Shown: piece after piece, positions 1 to 7,545 of the stretch
Layout: the number at the start of each line of letters is the position of its first letter
How positions within the stretch are numbered: position 1 is the stretch's first letter
NCBI GenBank assembly: GCA_038135065.1
Contig: JAYPWI010000023.1
Coordinates: 1 to 55,459, forward strand
Length of the DNA: 55,459 nt
Direction: 5' to 3'
DNA from: JAYPWI01 sp038135065
GTDB taxonomy: Bacteria > Actinomycetota > Acidimicrobiia > Acidimicrobiales > Poriferisodalaceae
Program-made: the position numbers and the translations under genes
Notes under the pieces: model-generated
The model's input: the letters and a program-made list of their open reading frames with translations, nothing else
Databases searched by the model: none
What the model was told of the DNA's origin: nothing

Positions 1-1201
1 GCCCACGCGCGTGGGGTGAACGGTAGAACCGCTCGAAGACCACTCGACGCTCGTCGACGGCCACCCCGGGACCTCGATCCCGCACCATCACCGACCCATC
101 GCGGACACGGACGTCGACAGGGTCACCGTCTGGGCCGAACTTGAGGGCATTGTCGAGCAGATTGGACACCGCCCGCTCGACGAGCGCCACGACACCCACC
201 ACAGTGCACGGGGCAGCATCGACGGTGATAGGAGCGCTGGTGCGGCGCCGGTGACGCTCCACCACCCGCTCTACGGCGGCAGCCAGGTCGAACGGCTCGA
301 TGTCCGGCGCCTGGTGGGCAGAGGTGGCCAGGGCGACCAGTTCGGCGACCAGGCTGGTCAGATCGTCCAGTTCGGCGACCACATCGTCCATGATCTGCCT
401 GGCTATCTCCGGATCGGCCCCGGCTCCCCGCTGCAGGAGCTCGATATTGGTGCGAACGCTGGTCAACGGGGTCCGCAGCTCATGGCTTGCGTCGGTGACC
501 AGTCGATGCTGCTGTCGCCGCGATTCGTCGAGCGCGAGGAGCATCTGATTGAAGCTGGTCGCCAGGGTCCCGAGTTCGTCGTTGCGCTCGACCTCGATGT
601 GTCGTTCCAAGTCCTGGGTGGCGGCGATGTCACCTGCAGCCTCGGTCAGTCGACGGACGGGTCGAATGGCTCGGCCGGCCACCAAGAAACCCACGGCCCC
701 CGCTCCGATCACCCCGAGCAAGCTGACCAACAGCATCGCCGTCTGCAGGGAACGGAGGCTGGCATCGACCTCTGTGAGGGGCTGGGCGACCATCAGCGCG
801 GCGTCGGGGCCAAGAGCAACGGTGAGGACCCGCAGATGTACGCCGTCCACGGTCAGACGCTGCCAGTGCTCTCCATCTCTCGTCTCGAGGACCCCGTCGT
901 TCACCGGAAGCGGGTCCACGTTCGCCAGCAGCACCCGGCCTCGCCGATCGACAACTTGGATGAGGACATCGTCTGGTATGAAGCGGCCGAAGGGTCGCTC
1001 GCCCCGCTCCCGCGACGGAAGAAATCCTGTCGCCGCCTCCAGCGGTCGGGTTCGTAACTGATCGGCACGCTGGACGAGGGTGGAGTCGACAACCGACGTC
1101 ACCTCATCCCGGGCAGCCCAGAGCATTACCCCGGCGATGGTGACCACGGTCGCGGCAACGGTCCCGGCCACCACCAAGGCGAAGCGGGTGCGAAGACTCA
1201 C
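1..1201 (-). CDS. Sensor histidine kinase, MprB/BaeS-like (C-terminus cut by window edge)
   Basis: Membrane sensor kinase paired with the adjacent response regulator. It starts at a GTG whose last two bases lie in the regulator's TGA (GTGA overlap), so the two are translationally coupled. Visible in order: a first membrane helix at about residues 9-27, an extracytoplasmic sensor loop, a second helix near 155-175, a HAMP linker, and a HisKA domain with motif ASHELRTPL whose phospho-accepting His is about residue 240. An N-box (NLLDNALKFGP) and a G1-type DRGPG motif follow. The end of the ATPase domain lies outside the window. The family autophosphorylates on His and passes phosphate to its partner. 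The signal sensed is not evident. Confidence 0.93.
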   Translation of the reverse strand, partial: MSLRTRFALVVAGTVAATVVTIAGVMLWAARDEVTSVVDSTLVQRADQLRTRPLEAATGFLPSRERGERPFGRFIPDDVLIQVVDRRGRVLLANVDPLPVNDGVLETRDGEHWQRLTVDGVHLRVLTVALGPDAALMVAQPLTEVDASLRSLQTAMLLVSLLGVIGAGAVGFLVAGRAIRPVRRLTEAAGDIAATQDLERHIEVERNDELGTLATSFNQMLLALDESRRQQHRLVTDASHELRTPLTSVRTNIELLQRGAGADPEIARQIMDDVVAELDDLTSLVAELVALATSAHQAPDIEPFDLAAAVERVVERHRRRTSAPITVDAAPCTVVGVVALVERAVSNLLDNALKFGPDGDPVDVRVRDGSVMVRDRGPGVAVDERRVVFERFYRSPHARG

Positions 1202-1899
1202 GGCGCGCGCACCACGTAGCCGATCCCTCTCACCGTTTGGATCAGGCGCGGTCGACCATCGGCCTCAGTCTTACGCCGCAGGTAGCCGATGTAGACCTCG
1301 AGGGAGTTGGAGGCAAGCGATGAGTCGTACCCCCAGACTGCCTCGTAGATCTGGTCCCGGGTGAGGACCTGTTCGGGATGTTCGAGGAACAACTCGAGGA
1401 GTGCGAATTCGGTCCGGGTCAGTTCGACCGGCAGGCCGCCGCGGTGCACCCGGTGAGCGGTTCGATCAAGTTCGATGTCGGCGAAGGCCACCACGTCGGC
1501 CTGCCCAGGGATGGCGGAAGGGCGCTGGCGACGCAGCAAGGCCCTGACTCTTGCCAACAGTTCCTCGAGGGCGAACGGCTTGACCAGGTAGTCGTCTGCC
1601 CCTGCATCGAGGCCCTCCACCCGGTCCGACGTGGTGTGGCGCGCGGTCAGCATGAGCACAGGCACATCCAGACCCTCACGACGAATCTGGCGGCACACGT
1701 CGAACCCATTCATATTGGGCATCGTGACGTCCAGCAGAATCAGGTCCACAGTCGACGCTGCGGCCATGGCCTCTACGCCGTCCACGGCACCTTCAACTGC
1801 GTAGCCCTCCATGGCCAAGGCGCGCTCCAGAGATCGGCGGACACTCCGGTCATCATCGGCCACCAACACGCGCGCAGCTTCGATAGAGGCTCCCATCAC
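1198..1899 (-). CDS. Two-component response regulator, OmpR/PhoB family, MprA-like
   Basis: Receiver domain (about residues 10-122) with acidic pair D16/D17, phospho-acceptor Asp57 in LLDVTMPN, Thr85 and Lys107 in the KPFA motif. An OmpR-type winged helix follows, ending in the GIGYVVR hairpin. The receiver closely resembles mycobacterial MprA (VCRQIR, LDAGADDYL, KPFALEELLAR). The start is GTG directly followed by an in-frame ATG at 1896, and either could be used; no clear Shine-Dalgarno is seen. It is the first gene of the pair, and the kinase follows by GTGA overlap. In mycobacteria this family answers envelope stress and activates sigma factor genes; that role here is inference. Confidence 0.95.
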   Translation of the reverse strand: MMGASIEAARVLVADDDRSVRRSLERALAMEGYAVEGAVDGVEAMAAASTVDLILLDVTMPNMNGFDVCRQIRREGLDVPVLMLTARHTTSDRVEGLDAGADDYLVKPFALEELLARVRALLRRQRPSAIPGQADVVAFADIELDRTAHRVHRGGLPVELTRTEFALLELFLEHPEQVLTRDQIYEAVWGYDSSLASNSLEVYIGYLRRKTEADGRPRLIQTVRGIGYVVRAP

Positions 1900-1994
1900 A
1901 TGTATGGGTACCGCACCGGCATGAGAGCTGTGTGAGAACCCTTTAGACAGGAATCGGACGCGCCGACCTGCTTCTCAGGAACGTCAGGATCAAG

Positions 1995-2624
1995 ATGATC
2001 ACCAATGGCAGCTCACTCACCCTCGGGCGTCCCGACGGGGACGAGACGGCGATCGGTCGCGTTGTCGAGGCCACCCCGGTGACCCTGGGGGTGAGAGTCG
2101 GACGCTTTCCCTGGCTTCGTCCCGGAGCCCCGCTGGTCTGTCTGGCTCGTGACGGTGAGGCCCTCCGCCGCTTCACCACCCGGGTGGAGTCCGTCTCCAC
2201 GAACGGCCCATTCGTTGTGAACATCTTTCGGACCCTGAGCATCGAGGACGCCAACCGCCGGAGTGAACGGCGGTTGTCAGGTCAACATCCATTGCTGTGG
2301 ACGCCGGCGGTCGAAGGTCGCATCGCGCGAGTTCGACATGAGGGCCTGACCACAGACGTCTCGGTCGGGGGCATGAGCTTTACCACCAAGGTCGAGCCGC
2401 CCTCCGTCGGCGCCCGAATCGCGGTGTCGGCCCAACTCCCCATCGGCGATCTGCTCACCGTGAGTCGGGTCACAGGCGTCGACGACACCAGTGCCCCATT
2501 GTTCGGCGACCAGCACCATGTCCGAGTAGCCGTCGAATCGCTCTCGCCGTCCTACGAAGAGAGCCTGCGACGCTGGATCAACGAAGAGCTCGACGGCACA
2601 CCGCTGTCACTACCGGTCGCCTGA
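1995..2624 (+). CDS. PilZ-domain protein, YcgR-like (probable c-di-GMP receptor)
   Basis: About 209 residues. The N-terminal half (1-85) looks like a YcgR-type beta domain. The C-terminal PilZ domain carries both ligand motifs: RRSERR at 88-93 (RxxxR) and DVSVGG at 121-126 (D/NxSxxG), the residues that clamp a c-di-GMP dimer in this family. It is divergent from the response regulator with a 95-base gap and convergent with the Nudix gene (6 bases). ATG follows an AGGA about five bases upstream. No diguanylate cyclase or flagellar gene lies nearby, so the output is unknown. Confidence 0.85.
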   Translation: MITNGSSLTLGRPDGDETAIGRVVEATPVTLGVRVGRFPWLRPGAPLVCLARDGEALRRFTTRVESVSTNGPFVVNIFRTLSIEDANRRSERRLSGQHPLLWTPAVEGRIARVRHEGLTTDVSVGGMSFTTKVEPPSVGARIAVSAQLPIGDLLTVSRVTGVDDTSAPLFGDQHHVRVAVESLSPSYEESLRRWINEELDGTPLSLPVA

Positions 2625-2630
2625 ACCAGA

Positions 2631-3053
2631 TCAGCCGTCCTCGACCAGCTCGCGTTCCCCCGAGTAGGTCAGATCTCGAGCGGCCTTGGCGAGGGGCCAC
2701 CACATGACCGCATCGACCTCGTCGTCGTGGTCCGACCGGGCCGGATCGGACACGGCCATCGGATACATCACGACGACCTTCACGACCGCTGGGTCCGATC
2801 CGGGCAGCACGTAGGACACCAGGGTGGGTGGTCCGGTGACTGCGCACACGTAGCCGGTCTCCTCCCGGACTTCCCGAAGGGCGGCATCCTCCCAGGACTC
2901 TCCCGGTTCGACATGACCCTTGGGCAGAGTCCAATCGTCGTAGCGAGGCCGATGAACCACCAGCAGCCTTCCTGCGTCCATCACCAGCCCTCCGGCGGCG
3001 CGACGCACGGGCGCTTGCTCGTAACCACTCACCAAGTGGGCACCGTATCCCAC
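2631..3053 (-). CDS. Nudix hydrolase (MutT-like)
   Basis: About 140 residues with a complete Nudix box at about 46-67: GHVEPGESWEDAAL followed by REVREETG, supplying the metal-binding Glu residues. Nudix enzymes cleave nucleoside diphosphate-X bonds; the short length suggests housecleaning of oxidised or non-canonical nucleotides, or a diadenosine-polyphosphate role. The substrate cannot be read from sequence. GTG start with GGAGG nine bases upstream. A later GTG (VSGYEQ) is an alternative. It is divergent from the beta-propeller gene. Confidence 0.88.
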   Translation of the reverse strand: MGYGAHLVSGYEQAPVRRAAGGLVMDAGRLLVVHRPRYDDWTLPKGHVEPGESWEDAALREVREETGYVCAVTGPPTLVSYVLPGSDPAVVKVVVMYPMAVSDPARSDHDDEVDAVMWWPLAKAARDLTYSGERELVEDG

Positions 3054-3087
3054 CCACCATGACCTCCGAGCAGGATCAGAGCGAACC

Positions 3088-3093
3088 TAGGAT
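3088..3093 (+). promoter_or_regulatory. Candidate -10 box (TAGGAT) of the beta-propeller gene
   Basis: TAGGAT ends eight bases before the ATG at 3102, so the transcript would start at or within a base or two of the start codon (leaderless). No convincing -35 is seen. The same hexamer at similar spacing precedes dcd and the gene at 49280. Confidence 0.45.
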
Positions 3094-3101
3094 CCGGCCC
3101 G

Positions 3102-4754
3102 ATGCAATCCGAGGCTTCCCACCGGCGCTCCTTGGCCCGGGCCGTGCTCGGGGTCGGCCTGACAGCGGCAGTCGCACTCCTGGTGTTCTGGGCCCTCACA
3201 TCCGGACCCAGTGAGGATGCCGCTGGGGGCCCGACGGCACCCAACGAGCTCGACCCCTCCGCGGTAGCTGCGGTCACTACGCCGGCCGCCCAGCCACCGA
3301 CATCGACGACCACCCCGCCACGAACGACCACCCCGAGCACCACCACATCGACCACCACGTCCACGACGACGACCCTCTACCCGGGCCTGTGGGATCCCTC
3401 TGCGGTTGGCAGCCCCTACGGCGGCATGGTCGACGGCCTGCTGACCTTCCGGGGCTCACCCACCCGCTCGTACTACGGCGAGGGACCGGTGCCCAGCGCC
3501 CCCAGGGTCCAATGGCGCTTTCCGGCGAGCGGGCGCCTGTGTTCCCGCTCCACCACTGGCGGTGAGACGACGACCTGGTGCGGAACCGGCTGGACGGGGC
3601 AACCAGCCGTGCTCCAACAAGGTGACGAGGTGTTGGTGGCCCTCGGGACCTACGACAGGGCCGTTCATCTCCTCGATGGACGGACCGGCGCGGAGTTACG
3701 AGCACCCCTGGATACCGGCGACATCATCAAGGGGTCGGTGACCATCGATCCCGACGGGTACCCGCTGCTCTACACGGGATCCCGTGACGGCTTTCTGCGC
3801 GCGGTCGCCCTCGATCGGGACGACGCTCTGACCGAGGTGTGGCGCCTGTCGGCCGACGCTGTGTCACCGGTGAAATGGAACGACGACTGGGACGGCGCAC
3901 CCCTGGTCCTCGGTGGACTGCTCATCGAGGGCGGCGAAAACGGACAGCTCCACGTCCTGGAACTCAACCGCTCGCGCGGACCCGACGGTCTGGTCCAGGT
4001 GGATCCCGTCATGGTCTTCAATACTCCGGGCTGGGACGACGAGCTCATTCGGGCAGTCGGGAACAATGTGTCCATCGAGGGGTCGGTCGCCGTATCGGGC
4101 AACACGGTGTACTTCGCCAATTCAGGCGGCCTGGTCCAGGGATGGGACCTGTCGCCACTCCTCGATGACACTCCCGCCCAGATCGACGAGCAGACTCCCG
4201 ACCCCGTTCCCACGAAGGTGTTCCACTTCTGGATGGGCGACGACGTCGATGCCTCCATCGTGGTGGACAGCGAGGGCTTTCTCTACGTGGCAGCCGAGTA
4301 CGAGCGTGGGCTGAGCCGGGCGCGGGAGGTCGGTCAAATCGTCAAGCTCGACCCTCGCTCGCCCGAGGACCCCGTGGTGTGGTCGATCGCTGACCACGAC
4401 CGACTTCCCAGTGGTGTGTGGGCCACCCCGGCGCTGCATCGCGACGTCCTCTATGTGGCGACCGACGGCGGACGGCTGATGGCCATCGACCGTGTCGACG
4501 GCTCGATCCGTTGGACGAAGTCACTTCCCGGCCCGCTGTGGAGCTCGCCGGTGGTGGTCGACGATGTGCTCGTGCAAGGGGACTGCGGCGGCAGCCTGCG
4601 AGCCTTCGACGTCGCTGACACGACGCGTGAACCGGACCAGTTGTGGCGCGTCGAACTCGGCGGATGTATCGAGTCGACACCTGCCGTGTGGAACGGCTGG
4701 ATCTACGTCGGCACCCGAGCAGGGGCCGTCTACGGGATCGGTGACTCCCCCTGA
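3102..4754 (+). CDS. Exported PQQ-like beta-propeller repeat protein
   Basis: 550 residues. The N-terminus has a basic stretch then a hydrophobic helix (about 13-33), consistent with a signal anchor or uncleaved signal. A Pro/Thr/Ser-rich linker with runs of TTT follows (about 65-91), as in many exported actinobacterial proteins. The rest has repeated blades of the PQQ/quinoprotein type: LLDGRTGAEL, LLYTGSRDGFLRAV, LYVATDGGRLMAIDR, WIYVGTRAGAVYG. There is no sign of a PQQ-binding active site or a linked dehydrogenase, so it may be a structural or binding propeller like BamB-type proteins. Function unknown. Confidence 0.8.
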   Translation: MQSEASHRRSLARAVLGVGLTAAVALLVFWALTSGPSEDAAGGPTAPNELDPSAVAAVTTPAAQPPTSTTTPPRTTTPSTTTSTTTSTTTTLYPGLWDPSAVGSPYGGMVDGLLTFRGSPTRSYYGEGPVPSAPRVQWRFPASGRLCSRSTTGGETTTWCGTGWTGQPAVLQQGDEVLVALGTYDRAVHLLDGRTGAELRAPLDTGDIIKGSVTIDPDGYPLLYTGSRDGFLRAVALDRDDALTEVWRLSADAVSPVKWNDDWDGAPLVLGGLLIEGGENGQLHVLELNRSRGPDGLVQVDPVMVFNTPGWDDELIRAVGNNVSIEGSVAVSGNTVYFANSGGLVQGWDLSPLLDDTPAQIDEQTPDPVPTKVFHFWMGDDVDASIVVDSEGFLYVAAEYERGLSRAREVGQIVKLDPRSPEDPVVWSIADHDRLPSGVWATPALHRDVLYVATDGGRLMAIDRVDGSIRWTKSLPGPLWSSPVVVDDVLVQGDCGGSLRAFDVADTTREPDQLWRVELGGCIESTPAVWNGWIYVGTRAGAVYGIGDSP

Positions 4755-4784
4755 TTGCAGTCTGCTGGCCCTCCCCGGTAGCCT
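4755..4784 (+). promoter_or_regulatory. Candidate promoter of rpmB-rpmG
   Basis: TTGCAG (4755-4760), an 18-base spacer, then TAGCCT (4779-4784). This predicts a start near 4791 and a 5' leader of roughly 50 bases before the rpmB ATG. Confidence 0.45.
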
Positions 4785-4839
4785 GATCGGCTGTCTAGGA
4801 AGCGGTCCTTCTCGCGCCGCCCGATGCAATCGAGCCATC

Positions 4840-5076
4840 ATGAGCAATGTCTGTCAGGTCACAGGCCGTCGACCCACCACCGGCTTCACGATCTCCCACT
4901 CCCACCGGCGCAACAAGCGGTGGTTCAAGCCGAACATCCAGAAGAAGCGTTTCTATGTTCCGAGCGAGCAGCGGTGGGTGACCCTCACCGTCAGCGCCAA
5001 GGGCATCAAGACGATCAACAAGCGAGGCATCGAGTCCGTACTCGCTGATCTTCGCCGGGCAGGGGAGAAGGTCTGA
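4840..5076 (+). CDS. rpmB: 50S ribosomal protein L28
   Basis: 78 residues, beginning MSNVCQVTGRRPTTG and ending RRAGEKV, with the family core VTLTVSAKGIKTI. Only one Cys is present (Cys5), so this is the zinc-independent form. The start region and the LRRAGEKV tail resemble E. coli L28 more than many actinobacterial copies. Its stop overlaps the rpmG start by one base (TGATG), so the two are cotranslated. A component of the large ribosomal subunit. Confidence 0.97.
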   Translation: MSNVCQVTGRRPTTGFTISHSHRRNKRWFKPNIQKKRFYVPSEQRWVTLTVSAKGIKTINKRGIESVLADLRRAGEKV

Positions 5077-5240
5077 TGGCCAAGAGCGACAAGCGTCCCG
5101 TCATCAAGCTGAAGTCGACGGCAGGCACGGGCTTCACGTATGTGACCCGGAAGAACAAGACGAACACCCGGGAACGCATCGAGCTGCGCAAGTACGACCC
5201 GGTCGTCCGCCAGCACGTCATCTTCAAAGAAGAGCGCTGA
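5076..5240 (+). CDS. rpmG: 50S ribosomal protein L33
   Basis: 54 residues starting MAKSDKRPVIKLKSTAG and ending VIFKEER, with the family motif YVTRKNKTNTRERIELRKYD. It has no Cys, so it is the zinc-free type. The ATG shares one base with the rpmB stop. L28 and L33 form a standard two-gene operon in the large ribosomal subunit. Confidence 0.97.
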   Translation: MAKSDKRPVIKLKSTAGTGFTYVTRKNKTNTRERIELRKYDPVVRQHVIFKEER

Positions 5241-5253
5241 CCGGAGATTCCCC

Positions 5254-5565
5254 GTGGCCGACGACACCATGATCGGCCGCATCGTCGACCTCACCGGGAT
5301 GGCCCGGCTCCACGACAGCGAGATCACCATCGTCGCGCGCCCCATCGACGAACCACGTGGGTCCCTGGCGGTGGTGGCGACCGCCCTCACGACATCCGAT
5401 GGGTCCTTCGTGACCGAGCGGCCACGAGGGAGATTCGCCGACGCGTCCCTGATTCTCGAGAACGGCAGCCGTCGGTTGCCACTGGTGCTCGACATCGACA
5501 GTTCTTTTCCCGAAGAGCTTGTCGTGTTCCTCGATGGTCGCCGCTCCTTGCCCTTTCTCTCCTGA
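5254..5565 (+). CDS. Hypothetical 103-residue protein downstream of rpmG
   Basis: Not recognised. GTG start with GGAG about eight bases upstream and only 13 bases after rpmG, so it probably rides on the ribosomal operon. Predicted mostly beta: alternating hydrophobic stretches (ITIVAR, SLAVVATAL, ASLILENG, LPLVLDID, LVVFLDG). No signal peptide, Cys or known motif. The pattern could suit a small transthyretin-like beta sandwich, but that is only an impression. Confidence 0.65.
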   Translation: MADDTMIGRIVDLTGMARLHDSEITIVARPIDEPRGSLAVVATALTTSDGSFVTERPRGRFADASLILENGSRRLPLVLDIDSSFPEELVVFLDGRRSLPFLS

Positions 5566-5593
5566 GGCCACCGTCGGCCCACCTTCGCACCGA

Positions 5594-5599
5594 TAGGTT
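5594..5599 (+). promoter_or_regulatory. Candidate -10 box (TAGGTT) with leaderless start
   Basis: TAGGTT followed by exactly six bases and then the GTG at 5606, placing the expected transcription start on the start codon. The same hexamer and spacing occurs before purL. Confidence 0.5.
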
Positions 5600-5605
5600 G
5601 CCCAA

Positions 5606-6820
5606 GTGGCCATGTCGACGCTCAGCGCACGGCGCATCGCCCTCGACGCTCAGGGGTTGACGACCGTGTCCGGATCAGCGGCTCCCACTCGAGCCACCCT
5701 CCGGAGGGCCATGTCCCAGCTCGGGGTGCTGCAGATCGATGCGGTCAACGCAGTTGCCAGATCACACCTTCTCGTGCTCGGAGCCAGGATCACCGGAGCC
5801 GAGACAGCCGTCGACCGACTGCTGCATCGTGCTGCATACGAACATCGCGACCTCGTCGAGTACTGGTGCCACGAAGCTTGTTACCTCCCCACCGCTGACT
5901 GGCCCTTGTTCCAATGGCGTCGGGAGCGAGCCCGCCGAGGCGAAACCTACGGCCGCCTGGCCGCTCTGGCCGCCGAACGACCCGACTACGTGGATGGAGT
6001 GGCCCAACGACTGGAAGCTGAGGGGCCCCTCTCTGCCGGCCAACTCGAGCCGGGCGGTCGCCGTGGGCCCTGGTGGGGCTGGAGCGACGCCAAGATGGCG
6101 CTCGAGTGGCTGCTCTGGACGGGTCGTGTGACGGTGTCGCACCGCCACAACTTCACCCGCCACTACGACCTGAGCGAGCGTGTCCTCGGATCGATCGCCG
6201 AGGGAGGACCAGACGAGGAAACGGCTCATCGGATCTTGCTGCTCCAGGCTGCCCGCCATCTCGGCGTCGGCGCCGCCGACGATCTCATCGACTACCACCG
6301 GCTCCCGAAGCGTCCGGCGCGACAGCGCCTTCGAGAGTTGGTCGAGGAGGGGGGACTCGTCGAAACAACTGTCGAGGGATGGGACAGGCCCGCGTATCTG
6401 CTACCGGACACCCCGACCCGACGTCGCAGGTCACGGTCTGTGCTGCTCAGCCCTTTCGATCCGGTGGTGTGGTTCCGGCCTCGAGCAGAGCGCCTGTTCG
6501 GCTTCCGCTACCGACTCGAAATCTACGTACCCGCTGCCAAACGTGTCCATGGGTACTACGTGTTGCCCTTCTTGCACGAAGACGGCTTGGCGGCTCGGGT
6601 CGACGTGACCACCGACCGATCCGCTGGGGCTCTCCTGGTGCACGGTGCCTTTCTCGAGCCAGCTGCTCCACCCGACACCGTCGATGCCCTGGCCACCGAA
6701 CTGCATCGCCTTGCCCGATTCTGTGGTGTCGATCGAGTCATGGTCGGAACCAAAGGAGACGCTGTGTCGGCGCTCGGCCGGGCCGTGAGAAGCAGTCGGG
6801 TAGAAAGCTCGAACGCATGA
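5606..6820 (+). CDS. Winged-helix DNA-binding protein, YcaQ/AlkX-like DNA glycosylase family
   Basis: 404 residues of the HTH_42/YcaQ family. The N-terminal region has LGVLQIDAVNAVARSH with the QxD element (QID, 43-45) that in E. coli YcaQ supports unhooking of interstrand crosslinks. Other family marks are YEHRDLVEYWCHEACY, WWGWSDAKMALEWLLWTGRV and the C-terminal LSPFDPVVWFRPR. The family acts as HEAT-like/winged-helix glycosylases on crosslinked or alkylated DNA. The GTG start fits a leaderless -10. The stop overlaps the DUF983 gene by ATGA. The glycosylase role is by family; not every member has been shown to be active. Confidence 0.85.
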   Translation: MAMSTLSARRIALDAQGLTTVSGSAAPTRATLRRAMSQLGVLQIDAVNAVARSHLLVLGARITGAETAVDRLLHRAAYEHRDLVEYWCHEACYLPTADWPLFQWRRERARRGETYGRLAALAAERPDYVDGVAQRLEAEGPLSAGQLEPGGRRGPWWGWSDAKMALEWLLWTGRVTVSHRHNFTRHYDLSERVLGSIAEGGPDEETAHRILLLQAARHLGVGAADDLIDYHRLPKRPARQRLRELVEEGGLVETTVEGWDRPAYLLPDTPTRRRRSRSVLLSPFDPVVWFRPRAERLFGFRYRLEIYVPAAKRVHGYYVLPFLHEDGLAARVDVTTDRSAGALLVHGAFLEPAAPPDTVDALATELHRLARFCGVDRVMVGTKGDAVSALGRAVRSSRVESSNA

Positions 6821-7242
6821 TCGGTGTCCTCCTCCGACGCGGGCTCACCCTGGCCTGCGGGGTCTGCGGTCAGCGGGGCCTCTTTGGTCGCTGGCGACTC
6901 TTCGACATGGTCGACACCTGTCCGCGTTGCGGCTTGCGGTTCGAGCGAATGGAAGGCCACTGGCTCGGAGCAGTGGCGGTCAATACGGTCATCAGCGCCG
7001 CTCTGGTCCTCACCTCGCTGATCCTGGCGATGGTCGCTCTCGGCACCGGGACGACCACCTGGATTCTCCTGGCGATCTGCGGTCCGTTCGGCACGGTGTT
7101 CCCCATCCTGTTCGACCCGTTCTCCCGGACCCTGTGGACGTCTATCGACCTGATGATGCGACCCGCAGGGCCCGACGAGGTCGACCTGATGTACGCAAGG
7201 ACCGCTGACGGGAAGCTCTTCCTTCCGAGCGAAGATTCCTGA
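6817..7242 (+). CDS. DUF983 membrane protein
   Basis: 141 residues. The ATG overlaps the upstream stop (ATGA). The N-terminus has two Cys pairs in zinc-ribbon spacing (CGVCGQRGLF and CPRCGLRF), then EGHWLGAVAVN leading into two transmembrane helices (about 48-70 and 77-95), typical of DUF983. Some proteobacterial members sit beside cytochrome oxidase genes, but no oxidase is nearby here. Function unknown. Coupled to the YcaQ-like gene. Confidence 0.88.
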   Translation: MIGVLLRRGLTLACGVCGQRGLFGRWRLFDMVDTCPRCGLRFERMEGHWLGAVAVNTVISAALVLTSLILAMVALGTGTTTWILLAICGPFGTVFPILFDPFSRTLWTSIDLMMRPAGPDEVDLMYARTADGKLFLPSEDS

Positions 7243-7335
7243 GTTCACAAAGCCGTCGATCGAGTTTGCGTATCGAGCCAACACACGCCAACATCTACCT
7301 CCTGCCCGCACCTCTCGAGGGCTGGCAGCACGGTT

Positions 7336-7410
7336 GGTCCCGTGGTGAAGTCTGGAGTTCACGCCGGCCTGTCAAGCCGGAGGTCGCGGGTTCAAATCCC
7401 GTCGGGACCG
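7336..7410 (+). tRNA. tRNA-Asp (GTC)
   Basis: Full cloverleaf. Acceptor GGTCCCG pairs with CGGGACC, followed by discriminator G. The anticodon arm CCGGC / CTGTCAA / GCCGG gives anticodon GTC. The T loop TTCAAAT is normal. CCA is not encoded. One base separates it from the next tRNA. The 93 bases between the DUF983 stop and this gene show nothing clear. Confidence 0.95.
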
Positions 7411-7411
7411 C

Positions 7412-7484
7412 GGTCGGGTAGCTCAGTTGGCAGAGCGACCGCCTGAAAAGCGGTAGGTCACCGGATCGACGCCGGTCCCGACCA
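7412..7484 (+). tRNA. tRNA-Phe (GAA), atypical T loop
   Basis: Acceptor GGTCGGG pairs with CCCGACC, discriminator A. D arm GCTC/GAGC. Anticodon arm ACCGC / CTGAAAA / GCGGT gives GAA. The T stem ACCGG/CCGGT is perfect, but its loop reads ATCGACG, so position 54 is A rather than the near-universal T and position 60 is G. CCA is not encoded directly. Probably a working tRNA-Phe, but the loop is unusual. Confidence 0.88.
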
Positions 7485-7490
7485 CTCCAT

Positions 7491-7521
7491 CGTCACCCCG
7501 ACCCAACCGGTCGGGGTGACG
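7491..7521 (+). terminator. 13-bp perfect hairpin after the tRNA pair
   Basis: Arms 7491-7503 and 7509-7521 are perfect inverted repeats with a five-base loop. It lies seven bases after tRNA-Phe and just beyond the 3' end of the convergent malic enzyme gene. There is no T tract, so it may act as a bidirectional actinobacterial-type terminator. Confidence 0.7.
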
Positions 7522-7545
7522 TGCTTACCGGGTCCGACCGATCGG

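Noticed and set aside
251..1061. Long plus-strand open frames over the first kilobase
   Set aside because: They are antisense to the histidine kinase, whose HisKA, N-box and HAMP features are unmistakable; the plus-strand translations have no domain sense.
3300..3380. ACC/ACG repeat run resembling a microsatellite
   Set aside because: It encodes the Thr-rich linker of an exported protein, common in this group; codons vary, so it is not a simple DNA repeat of note.
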